Below are positions 9,601 through 15,954 of a stretch of 18,433 nucleotides of DNA, piece after piece (position 1 is the first letter of the stretch; each line of letters starts with the position of its first letter). The notes beneath the pieces were generated by a model, which was not told where the DNA came from, did not search any database, and saw only the letters and a list, made by a program, of their open reading frames with translations. This stretch comes from WRMR01 sp031548645. GTDB lineage: Bacteria; Planctomycetota; Planctomycetia; Pirellulales; Thermoguttaceae. The stretch spans positions 1 through 18,433 of the forward strand of contig JAVBQX010000148.1 in assembly GCA_031548645.1 (NCBI GenBank), read 5' to 3'. The translations under genes and the position numbers were made by a program.

Positions 9601-9622
9601 ATGTAAAAATTCGCGATCCCAT
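6617..9622 (-). CDS. secreted multidomain protein with seven carboxypeptidase-regulatory-like repeats and a C-terminal TlpA-like thioredoxin domain
   Basis: This 1001-aa exported protein has a signal peptide at residues 1-25 (hydrophobic core, then CHA-ET). About seven beta-sandwich modules follow, starting near residues 29, 121, 225, 313, 407, 511 and 629, each with a V-x-D-x-x-G-x-P-x-x-x-x-x-V-type strand pair. Residues ~852-985 are a TlpA/ResA-like thioredoxin fold: APDFEL, KLSELRGKTVILEFWATWCGPC with redox Cys898 and Cys901, LIGISLDEE and the cis-proline loop GIPAMFV (Pro968). TlpA-type domains usually reduce disulfides outside the cytoplasm, for example in cytochrome c maturation. Here the partner is unknown; the co-expressed M56 protein with the same modules is one candidate and the tri-haem cytochrome upstream is another. 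The start is supported by GAGGAG (9632-9637) 9 nt upstream. The gene lies 46 nt after the repressor gene, and its stop overlaps the M56 start. Confidence 0.85.
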   Translation of the reverse strand: MGSRIFTCLVILGAIITCHINPCHAETMTLVIRNSDDQPIAGANAEIWITPQPKDWPKRNQTLTADAAGKITVRFEPGEQLKYVHIEYKTPGYAPFQAVWTFPKDTLPAEYVVQLDNGIGIGGIVADKDGNPIPDVEVDFRLPFVHRTRVPGDVAWTWARVKTDADGRWCCDFFPPEMANAEVNITFTSPDFKALEAEMPVSRFSADSQGQWNQTVTLEKGCPFSGRVLDESGRPIVGAIVSACETQDERSDFSSKTTNAQGEFQFQNLDATQDGVLIARADGFMTERVTPFVISQDMKPVDVILKPAQSPLKIQAVDENGKPLPDVNIYIQEWDGIRQYYTPYVLDERHRKTDADGMIVWDESPAAELKIDLRPEDERHFNLRGATVLSRDEEYVFTLQAARTIPTRVFDSQTRKPIPRFTMTYGDVGLPPVIEKNERGPGYHWMSHMTRDGIDGTYVYGSNSITGPIVLKAEAAGYRPMISRIIKQNEKDVSLEFAMEQLPEHLTKGPAGMIMTLDGSPMENATVVVSSGASVPLDNGVFNPEIFGVVQFPNTLTDREGRFELPATFDGDRDLALDMNLPPDQRKPVQDLAPPDYTLFVFHENGYARAAKEQFEKTSTLRLQPWAKVEGTVLLGSTPGSGQQISLRMDTEEDAASESPQRKPGIYYRYHTTSDENGGFHFDRVPQGKGTVMRIVRYSDMLSRDSDVFSATFESGKTTKVRLGGVGRSLVGKLEVSGDFGLTPIWRNGIVTVISDIGGEKDETRLRENQKTIRSGAIGRDGTFRVENVPSGRWELHVSLVRNTPTVYDQTIGELTMPVTVGDILGAQNDTPQDLGTLTLKRVLSEEEKLIKIGAEAPDFELKRLALAETDARKEGGTVKLSELRGKTVILEFWATWCGPCIRKIPEVAAFYEKIKDDPSFVLIGISLDEEDETAIEFLRKRDDMPWIQLRTDWPSPLTEALGFPGIPAMFVISPEGRISSINPSAEELETLHNENKGAAL

Positions 9623-9668
9623 CTTTGTTCGCTCCTCATGAATGTTCCGTTAAAAAATCTGTTTGCCG

Positions 9669-10076
9669 TTACCGTCCGCTCAGTTCGTCGAGCAATTCGC
9701 GAAGCGATTGCAGTTCGTCCCGGGTGAGTTTTCCCCCTTTGATCATGTGGGCCATCAGCGGGGCGACGGTGCCGTCGACGGCATAGCCGAGCAGTGTTTC
9801 GCCCGCCTTTTTCAAAACGGTCGTCGCCGGTTTGTTCGGGAGATATAAAAAACTGCTGCCGACGCGTTGCGTTTTGACGTATCCCTTGACGACGAGCCGC
9901 CGGAGCAGCGTTTTTACCGTTTCCGGCGACCACTCCTGGTGCTTTTCCGTCTCGGCGTGGATTTCCCCGAGCGCACCGCTGCCGAGCGTCCAGAGCGCGT
10001 TCATGACCTTCCATTCCGATGCCGAGAGTTCCTTCGACCCCGATTCCTGTTCATGTTGTTTTTTGGTTTTTTTCAT
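9669..10076 (-). CDS. BlaI/MecI/CopY-family transcriptional repressor
   Basis: This 135-aa cytoplasmic winged-helix repressor heads the operon with the TlpA-like and M56 genes. Residues ~16-80 form the DNA-binding domain: LSASEWKVMNALWTLG, then recognition helix TVKTLLRRLVVKG (53-65) and a beta-wing with Y-V-K-T (66-69) and S-F-L-Y-L (75-79). Residues 83-133 form the helical dimerisation region where BlaR1-type proteases cut members of this family. Length and organisation are normal for the family (~120-140 aa). The N-terminal ~15 residues are Lys/Gln-rich and dispensable-looking. No good Shine-Dalgarno sequence precedes the ATG. A promoter and a perfect palindrome lie just upstream, so autoregulation is very likely. 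Function in beta-lactam resistance is not supported, because no beta-lactamase or penicillin-binding sensor domain is nearby. Confidence 0.9.
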   Translation of the reverse strand: MKKTKKQHEQESGSKELSASEWKVMNALWTLGSGALGEIHAETEKHQEWSPETVKTLLRRLVVKGYVKTQRVGSSFLYLPNKPATTVLKKAGETLLGYAVDGTVAPLMAHMIKGGKLTRDELQSLRELLDELSGR

Positions 10077-10105
10077 GGTATTTAGAGTTGGTAAATTTCT
10101 ATGTG

Positions 10106-10119
10106 GTTACTTTTGTAAC
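10106..10119. promoter_or_regulatory. probable BlaI-type operator
   Basis: The perfect inverted repeat GTTAC-TTTT-GTAAC begins 2 nt downstream of the -10 box and covers the expected transcription start. BlaI/MecI/CopY-family operators are short dyads of the TACA/TGTA or ACTAC-N4-GTAGT kind, and this fits their size and position. Repressor binding here would block initiation. Binding itself is inferred. Confidence 0.65.
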
Positions 10120-10121
10120 TT

Positions 10122-10150
10122 AATGTATCAAAACAAAACTTCCTTGTCAA
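10122..10150 (-). promoter_or_regulatory. sigma70-type promoter of the repressor/TlpA-like/M56 operon
   Basis: On the minus strand TTGACA (10145-10150) is followed by exactly 17 nt and TACATT (10122-10127, 4 of 6 matches). Transcription would start near 10115, inside the palindrome at 10106-10119, leaving a leader of about 39 nt before the repressor ATG. Rest of the divergent intergenic region (10077-10380): this promoter, the operator, the hisD promoter, and a 10-bp palindrome ATTCCGGAAT at 10165-10174 of unknown role. Confidence 0.75.
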
Positions 10151-10295
10151 TTGCGATTTTCTGAATTCCGGAATATTTTGCCAAATCGACAAACGGCAGA
10201 TATTTCGCGTCACCGGAATCGGCCGGGGGTTGTATTGTCTCGTAACCGACTGTTCCGCAAGGGTTTCCAAAACCCCTCGCAAAAACAAGCGGTTT

Positions 10296-10304
10296 TGATA
10301 TAAT
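10296..10304 (+). promoter_or_regulatory. extended -10 promoter of hisD
   Basis: TGATATAAT (10296-10304) is a perfect extended -10 (TGn-TATAAT). The -35 at 17-nt spacing (10276-10281, CTCGCA) is poor, as expected for extended -10 promoters. A hairpin GGGTTT-CCA-AAACCC (10261-10275) sits just upstream and touches the -35 position. The expected start is near 10311, so the in-frame ATG at 10303 would lie upstream of the mRNA. Confidence 0.6.
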
Positions 10305-10380
10305 GAAAAATGGTCAAATGGAAAACGCCCGAATTTCAAATGGCAATACGATCATCGACATCAAAACGACGGATTCGCAC

Positions 10381-11739
10381 ATGACAAAGCAATTGGCGAT
10401 CACCTGGATTGACAGCCGGGACGACGATGTGGAAGCAAAAATGGCCGAGCTGCGGCGGAAACTCTCGCCCCGCGGCGATATCGTCAGCCCCGCCGGGCGG
10501 CAACGCACGCTCGAAATTTTCGGCGAGCCGCTCACCCCGCAACAAACCGTCGAACGCATCTGCCGCGACATCGACGCACAGGGCCTGCCCGCGCTGCTCG
10601 ACTACAACAACCGGATCGACCGGGCCGACATCACGCCGGAAACGCTTCGTGTCAGCGAGGCGGAACTCGTCGCGGCTCATAAAAGCGCGGACGCCGCGTT
10701 TCTCGGAACGCTCTGCAACATCCGCGAAAATATCCGCGAATTCCAGGCGGCCATCCTGCACAAAGACGTGCGGCTCGAACGACCGGGCGGCTATCTCGTC
10801 GAGCGGTACCGCCCGCTCAAACGCGTCGGCATTTGCGTGCCGGGCGGCGCGGCGGCCTATCCCTCGTCGGTGTTGATGACCGCGGTGCCGGCCCAGGTGG
10901 CGGGCGTCAAGGAACTGGCCGTCATCGCCCCGCCGACGAAATTCGGCTCGAACAACCCCGACCTGCTCGCCACCTGTTGGGAACTCGGCATCACCGAAGT
11001 GTACCGCATGGGCGGGGCCCAGGGCGTCGCGGCGTTGGCCTACGGCGTCGAAGGCGTCCCGAAGGTCGACAAGATCGTCGGACCGGGCAACCTGTTCGTC
11101 GCGCTGGCGAAAAAATTCGTGTACGGCGAAGTCGATATCGATTCGATCGCCGGGCCCAGCGAGGTGGTCGTCATCGTCGACGCTTCGACCGAGGCGAACT
11201 ACACCGCCTATGACATGTTGGCCCAGGCCGAACACGCGCCCGGCGCCAGCATTTTGGTCGGTTGGGACAAATCGTCGCTCAAGAAGGCGGTCGCGGCCAT
11301 CGAAAAACAGCTCGCCGCCGTCGAACGCGGGGAACTGGCCCGGCAGTCGCTCGAAGAATTCGGGGCCGTCATTCTCGTCCGGGATGCCGAAGAAGCCTGC
11401 GCGATCACCGACGCGATCGCGCCCGAGCATTTGCACATCGCGACGCAAAACGCGGAGGAACTGGCCAAACGCATTTCCTGCGCCGGCGCGATTTTTCTCG
11501 GAAACCACACGCCCGTCGCGGTCGGCGATTACGCCGCGGGGCCCTCGCATGTGCTGCCGACCAGCGGCACGGCCCGATTCGCGTCCGGGCTGACCTGCAA
11601 CGATTTCCTCCGCGCGAACAGCATTCTCTGCTTCGACGAAAGCGGACTGGCCGCCATGGCCGATGACATCCGCCGCCTGGCCACGAAGGAGGGGCTCACC
11701 GCCCACCGCGAAAGCGTCAATGTCCGACTGGGACAGTAA
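10381..11739 (+). CDS. hisD: histidinol dehydrogenase
   Basis: HisD carries out the last two steps of histidine biosynthesis in the cytoplasm, oxidising L-histidinol to L-histidine with two NAD+ and a catalytic zinc. The 452-aa protein keeps all key residues at a constant +23 offset from E. coli HisD as I recall it: zinc ligands Gln282 and His285 (QAEH), Asp383 (VGDYAAGPSH) and His442 (TAHRESV), and catalytic Glu349 and His350 (APEHLHI). The GPGNLFVALAKK and IAGPSEVVV motifs are also intact, so it should be active. The reading frame extends up to 10303, but that ATG precedes the predicted transcription start. ATG 10381 is preferred because the family N-terminus (ITWIDSRDDD-like) follows directly, though no strong ribosome site precedes it. 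ATG 10441, after GGAAG, is an alternative. The gene stands alone here, with no other his genes in view. Confidence 0.93.
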   Translation: MTKQLAITWIDSRDDDVEAKMAELRRKLSPRGDIVSPAGRQRTLEIFGEPLTPQQTVERICRDIDAQGLPALLDYNNRIDRADITPETLRVSEAELVAAHKSADAAFLGTLCNIRENIREFQAAILHKDVRLERPGGYLVERYRPLKRVGICVPGGAAAYPSSVLMTAVPAQVAGVKELAVIAPPTKFGSNNPDLLATCWELGITEVYRMGGAQGVAALAYGVEGVPKVDKIVGPGNLFVALAKKFVYGEVDIDSIAGPSEVVVIVDASTEANYTAYDMLAQAEHAPGASILVGWDKSSLKKAVAAIEKQLAAVERGELARQSLEEFGAVILVRDAEEACAITDAIAPEHLHIATQNAEELAKRISCAGAIFLGNHTPVAVGDYAAGPSHVLPTSGTARFASGLTCNDFLRANSILCFDESGLAAMADDIRRLATKEGLTAHRESVNVRLGQ

Positions 11740-11762
11740 ACGTCAAGTGGGAACAAAGGTTG

Positions 11763-11783
11763 GGCGGTCACGGCGTGACCGCC
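11763..11783. repeat. dispersed palindromic repeat, copy 1
   Basis: Perfect 10-bp arms flank one central base (GGCGGTCACG, G, CGTGACCGCC). It lies 24 nt after the hisD stop. The first 18 nt are shared with copy 2 at 15884-15904. No T-run follows on either strand, so it is a REP-like hairpin rather than a standard intrinsic terminator. It may protect or end the hisD mRNA. Confidence 0.75.
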
Positions 11784-11785
11784 AC

Positions 11786-11967
11786 AATGGCAGCCGGGAA
11801 CGCAGCGCAGCGGAGTGACCGGGGAGAGAAGCTGCAAAACAGCAAGCACGTTGGTACCCGAAAGATTTCGAACGGCAAACCGAAAACGCAAAATACGTCG
11901 TCACAAACGGATACGCCCCGCACCGGTCACTCCGTTTGCTTCGCTCACTGCGTTCACGGCTGCCATT
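11786..11967. repeat. long imperfect inverted repeat filling the hisD / cytochrome intergenic region
   Basis: The left arm (11786-11822, starting AATGGCAGCC and ending GAGTGACCGG) recurs as its reverse complement in the right arm (11923-11967), with a few mismatches and about 8 extra bases in the right arm. The arms enclose ~100 nt with no plausible gene. Together with the palindrome at 11763-11783 it fills almost all of the 255-nt gap between the convergent hisD and cytochrome genes. It may be a REP-type or small non-autonomous element. Confidence 0.65.
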
Positions 11968-11994
11968 CTTGTTGTTTACTTTCCGGCGGACGCG

Positions 11995-14900
11995 TCACGG
12001 TTTCAAAACCCTGTGATAAATTTTGACGTTTTCGACCGTCCCCCGGAATTGGTACGCGGGGCCGATGCCCGCGCTGTATTGGCCGATCACGAGATCGCCG
12101 GACCAAGGCGCTTTGTTGATCGCGCCCGGTTTTTCGGCGACAAGTTGCCCGTCCTGATAAAGCCGCACCGTCGTGCCGTCGTAAGTTCCGAGCATGTGCA
12201 TTTTTTGGCCCGTCGGCGGGGTTCCACCATCGCAATCGACGCCGCCGACATGAAACCGCCAGCGGCCGCCCAATTTCTGGAGGAACCAGCCGGCACCGTT
12301 CCAGGTGCCGTTGCTGATGACGATCGGCATTTCGCCAGGCTCGGAAAACGTGACGTCCAACTCGACGCTGAATGCCGGGCCGGCACTATAGTCGTTGTTG
12401 GCCGGAACCGTCACGTGACCGCCTTGCGAAAGATCGACCGTCGATCCGGAAACCGAAGCGGGGGCGGTTGACTTTCCGGATGATTCATCGAAAACAAGCA
12501 CCGGCTCCTGGCGTACCTTTTGTGCTTTGACCTTGACCGTCGCGACGTTCGCGCTTTGTCCGCCGCGCCCGACCGTTCGGACAGCGTATTCATGTTTGGC
12601 ATCGTCTTCGGTCGTCACATCGAAAAATCCGGCTTCAAGCGGCTCGTCGCACAGCGGGACAAGCGTGCCGCCCTGTTTTTTCTCAAACACGAGATAACGA
12701 TACGCCGCCGGGTTTTGCGATTTCCAATAAAGCGTGATCTGGCCGGGTTTCGCTTCGGCTTCGAAGAATTCGGGGAGCGGCGGTTTTTTCGGAACCGGCA
12801 CCGCGACGCCAGCCCGCACCGGCCGCGCACGCAACGGTTCGAAATCGGAAAGCGGGCAGCGGCTTTCGATGCTGCCGATTTCGGGAACGAAGCTCACCTG
12901 CCGAAAATCGCCGTAACTCAGCACGGCCCCGCTTTTCATCGTGCCGCAGGTCACCGCCGGGTCGCTCACGAACACGACGGCGTAATAGGCCGTTTTACCG
13001 AGCGGTGCGTCCCTGTCGGCGTATTCGAACCGCTCCGTTTTGCTTAACAGCGTTTTGTCCGTCAGGGTAAAATTCGACCGTTCGAGCGAGCGGTGCACCT
13101 CGGCGACAAGACCGATCGTTCGGGCGGAACGTTCCCAACTCAGGCGGACGATGCCATCGGCGTCGGCGCGAATTTCCAGTTTCGGCGGCGTTTCCGGGAG
13201 CGGTTGCGGGATGATCTGCCGCGAACGGCCCGGCGTGACGCCTTTTCCGATCTCGTCCGCGAACGGCATGTCGACCCGCGGGTTTTGCGATTGGCGGATG
13301 CTCGCTTTTTCGATGACGGCGAGCATTTTTTGATACACCGGGTCGTGCGTCGACGCGAACGAAATCACCGGCTTTCCTTCCAGCGACACGTCCCACGGCT
13401 GCCATTTTTGCGTCGGGAAATCTTCGAGATTTCGCACCGCGTGTTCATAACCGCTCTTGAACATCAGGCCGAGCCGGCTGAATTCCTGGTTGACCTTTCT
13501 CCCGCGACACAGGGCGACGCCGAAACCGTCTTTCGCGTCGGGGTCGAGCGGGGCCCGTAAAATCCGGCTCATCTTCGGATCGTTCAGGTTGATCCAGTCG
13601 TCGAAACGTTTGATGTTTCCGCTTGCGTCCGCGTGACATTCCACGCAGGAATTTTCACGCATGACGCCGACGAGCTCCTGTTTCGCGGCGGTGTATTCGC
13701 GGCAATAGGCCCCCGTTTGCGTGTAATCCCAGGTGCCGAAATAAATCGCGTTGCTGTCGACCCAGGTGAAGAGCAGTTCGCGTTCGGCCTGCGTCAACCC
13801 GGCGTCGGAAGCGTGCGGTTCGACAAGAAGCTGCTCCGCGAGCGGGGCGTTTCCGGTGCCGTGTTCGTAAGGCCCGAAAATCTTGCACGACCAATACGCG
13901 GTACCGTTCATGCAGCAGATGCCCTGGATCAAATCGGCAATGTACTGCTTTTCCCGCCTCGCGGTGAGATTTTCATAACTGATGTTGAACAGTTCGGTCG
14001 GCGATCCCGAAAGATCAAGCCCGGCGGCGAAACCGCCCTCGCCTCCGTGACAGGAGACGCACTTGGCGTCAAGCACCGGCTGCACCATTTTCGCGTAATC
14101 AAGATAACCGCTCCCCCACGATTCGTCCTGCAACCGCCTCGGTTTGCGGTTTAATGAAGGAGACATGTTCGCGTTGGGGGCAGCTCCGTATTTGTATTCG
14201 TGGCACCCGACGCAACTCCGCGTGGTGCCCGGTGCGGCCTGGATGAACGTCCTCATGCCGCGCACGAGCCGGTAATCCTCGTCGAGCAGTTGAAAGCTGA
14301 GCGACCGGCCCGACGGTGCGGTGAAATAGACGCTGCCGTCCTCCTCGACCGGGACGATGCCGTGATAGATTTTCGGGCTCCAGGCCAGCGCGGCGGAGAT
14401 CGAAAAGGTCTGGTTCATCCACGACCCGCCGGGACTTTCGCTGACGCGCGACGTTTCCTCGATGACACGAAGCCATTTGACGGTTCCATGCGGCACTTCG
14501 GACATGCCGTCATAAACGTTGCTGACGAAGAAGTCCCCCTCGATTTTCGTGCGGTCGGTCTGGTCGGCGATTTGCGGCGGCTTCTCGCGCGGGACGAGCG
14601 GAATGGGACGCCGCAGGTCGAATCGCGGGTCGCTCAAAACGGTCGTTTTTTTGCCGCTCCGGTCGATGAGCAGAATCGCGTTCAATTTGGCGTTGCTGCG
14701 GGCACCCGCCGGGGTGTCGTTGCCGATCTTCGGGGCATCAGCGGCGTCCGGGATTCCGCTGAAAAGCACGAGGTTTTCGCTCAAGGCCCACGGGTCGCAC
14801 GATTCGCCGCGGTCGAAGGTCGGGCGGTCGGGGTGCTCGAAATTGAAAATCGCCTTTTCGTCGTTTTTGCCGAGCCGCGTGTCGATCATCGCGATCGTTC

Positions 14901-15732
14901 CGCGCGGCGGGGCGTTGTGCGGGGCGAAAGTCGCGACGATGAGATGTTCGTTCCCCGCGACGGGTTTCGCCTGCAACACGGCCTCGGGGAAAACCATGTT
15001 GTTTGCGTAGAGGGCCGTTTCGTTCGTGCCGTCGGGCGAGACGGTCCAAACGCTTTGGATCGTGAGCGCGTTTTTGTCGATGTACTCCCAGCGACCGAAC
15101 AAAATGCGTCCGTCCGGCAGCACGGCGGGGTCGAATTCCGTGACGTTGTTGACCGAAATCGTGTGGATGTCGCTCCCGTCGTTGTTCATGACATGCAAAA
15201 TCGCGACGCCGTTATTCGCGCAGGGAACCAGCCCGCTGTAACGGGTCGAGCAAAACACGATCCGGTCGTCGGGCAGGTAACATGGGCTGACGTCGTGGTG
15301 CCCGCCGCCGGCACCTTTGTACGGATTGCCGTTTTTGTCGAGGTTCGTAATTTGCCGCAATCCCCGACCGTCGACGCCGATTTCATAAATCGTACTGTTC
15401 CCGTTCGGGCTTCCCTTGAACGAAAAGAGAACTTTTTTCGCGTTGTATGAAAGCGACGTGTCGAAGTATATGCCTTCGCCCAACGTTTCCGGCGTGGTCG
15501 CGTCGATGACGGGGCGGATGCGGTGCTTTTCCGGCGGATCGGCGGGATTTTCGAGAATGTAAATCCCCCCGCCCGGCCGCCACTGGTAAAACGCGTCGTA
15601 AATGTGCAGCCCCTGGTAATTGTACTGCTTCGTGAAAAGGATCGGGACGTCCGGCGTTTGGGCCGAAACGACGGCGGGCAGGCAAACGAGCAAAGTCATC
15701 GCGAACAACAGGAGAAAACGCGTACTTGGCAT
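11995..15732 (-). CDS. HzsA-related tri-haem c-type cytochrome with beta-propeller, fibronectin-III-like and LamG domains
   Basis: This 1245-aa exported protein has a signal peptide at residues 1-24 (VVSA-Q). Residues ~28-480 are a TolB/WD40-like propeller of the type found in hydrazine synthase alpha (HZS_alpha) relatives, with VSPCYLPDDRIVFCSTR and LPDGRILFGRWEY. Three haem c sites follow: CVGCH (507-511), CVSCH (558-562) and CVECH (696-700). Two fibronectin-III-like modules lie at ~848-925 and ~985-1070, and a LamG/concanavalin-like sandwich at ~1095-1243 with NGTWNGAGWF and HMLGTYDGTTVRLYQDGQ. HzsA-like proteins are widespread in non-anammox planctomycetes and their substrates are unknown, so hydrazine chemistry should not be assumed. 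The LamG tail suggests attachment to glycans or the cell surface. The ribosome site is weak (GTGGA close to the ATG). The gene has its own promoter at 15814-15842 and converges on hisD. Confidence 0.82.
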   Translation of the reverse strand: MPSTRFLLLFAMTLLVCLPAVVSAQTPDVPILFTKQYNYQGLHIYDAFYQWRPGGGIYILENPADPPEKHRIRPVIDATTPETLGEGIYFDTSLSYNAKKVLFSFKGSPNGNSTIYEIGVDGRGLRQITNLDKNGNPYKGAGGGHHDVSPCYLPDDRIVFCSTRYSGLVPCANNGVAILHVMNNDGSDIHTISVNNVTEFDPAVLPDGRILFGRWEYIDKNALTIQSVWTVSPDGTNETALYANNMVFPEAVLQAKPVAGNEHLIVATFAPHNAPPRGTIAMIDTRLGKNDEKAIFNFEHPDRPTFDRGESCDPWALSENLVLFSGIPDAADAPKIGNDTPAGARSNAKLNAILLIDRSGKKTTVLSDPRFDLRRPIPLVPREKPPQIADQTDRTKIEGDFFVSNVYDGMSEVPHGTVKWLRVIEETSRVSESPGGSWMNQTFSISAALAWSPKIYHGIVPVEEDGSVYFTAPSGRSLSFQLLDEDYRLVRGMRTFIQAAPGTTRSCVGCHEYKYGAAPNANMSPSLNRKPRRLQDESWGSGYLDYAKMVQPVLDAKCVSCHGGEGGFAAGLDLSGSPTELFNISYENLTARREKQYIADLIQGICCMNGTAYWSCKIFGPYEHGTGNAPLAEQLLVEPHASDAGLTQAERELLFTWVDSNAIYFGTWDYTQTGAYCREYTAAKQELVGVMRENSCVECHADASGNIKRFDDWINLNDPKMSRILRAPLDPDAKDGFGVALCRGRKVNQEFSRLGLMFKSGYEHAVRNLEDFPTQKWQPWDVSLEGKPVISFASTHDPVYQKMLAVIEKASIRQSQNPRVDMPFADEIGKGVTPGRSRQIIPQPLPETPPKLEIRADADGIVRLSWERSARTIGLVAEVHRSLERSNFTLTDKTLLSKTERFEYADRDAPLGKTAYYAVVFVSDPAVTCGTMKSGAVLSYGDFRQVSFVPEIGSIESRCPLSDFEPLRARPVRAGVAVPVPKKPPLPEFFEAEAKPGQITLYWKSQNPAAYRYLVFEKKQGGTLVPLCDEPLEAGFFDVTTEDDAKHEYAVRTVGRGGQSANVATVKVKAQKVRQEPVLVFDESSGKSTAPASVSGSTVDLSQGGHVTVPANNDYSAGPAFSVELDVTFSEPGEMPIVISNGTWNGAGWFLQKLGGRWRFHVGGVDCDGGTPPTGQKMHMLGTYDGTTVRLYQDGQLVAEKPGAINKAPWSGDLVIGQYSAGIGPAYQFRGTVENVKIYHRVLKP

Positions 15733-15813
15733 ATTCCACTTTCAGACTGTTTCAGGGAGGATAGCTTTTACGGAATAGATCGGCAAAATTCACGTTGCCT
15801 GCATCACCGTTTT

Positions 15814-15842
15814 ATTTTAGTCGTTTTACGACAAAATGACAG
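15814..15842 (-). promoter_or_regulatory. sigma70-type promoter of the HzsA-like cytochrome gene
   Basis: On the minus strand CTGTCA (15837-15842, 4 of 6) is separated by 17 nt from TAAAAT (15814-15819, 5 of 6). The spacer contains a dyad, GTCG-TAAAA-CGAC, extended by A/T pairs, which could be an operator. Expected start is near 15807, with a leader of about 75 nt. Confidence 0.6.
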
Positions 15843-15873
15843 TGTTTTTCAGGATTTTTTGGATACCGACCAG

Positions 15874-15904
15874 AAAAAAAAACGGCGGTCACGGCGTGAC
15901 CACC
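15874..15904 (-). terminator. intrinsic terminator of the adaptor gene, built from palindromic repeat copy 2
   Basis: On the minus strand GGTGGTCACG-C-CGTGACCGCC forms a 10-bp stem with one mismatch or G-U pair. One G then nine T follow (A9 at 15874-15882 on the plus strand). It lies ~50 nt after the stop of the adaptor gene. The stem shares an 18-nt core with the palindrome after hisD at 11763-11783. Confidence 0.85.
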
Positions 15905-15954
15905 CTACCTTGCGGTTCCAAACTCTTCACTATTCGTTTTTCACTTTTCACTTC

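Noticed and set aside
2727..10076. Beta-lactam resistance (BlaI/BlaR1) locus
   Set aside because: No transpeptidase-like sensor domain on the M56 protein and no beta-lactamase or penicillin-binding protein gene in the window.
10336..11706. 456-codon minus-strand open frame
   Set aside because: Antisense to hisD, whose catalytic residues are all intact on the plus strand.
11763..11783. Intrinsic terminator after hisD
   Set aside because: The hairpin is strong, but no T-run follows on either strand, so it was listed as a palindromic repeat only.
14200..15450. 416-codon plus-strand open frame
   Set aside because: Antisense to the HzsA-like cytochrome gene, Arg/Val-rich with no recognisable domain.
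11995..15732. True hydrazine synthase subunit (anammox)
   Set aside because: HzsA-like proteins are common outside anammox bacteria; no beta/gamma subunit is nearby and the Fn3/LamG tail differs.
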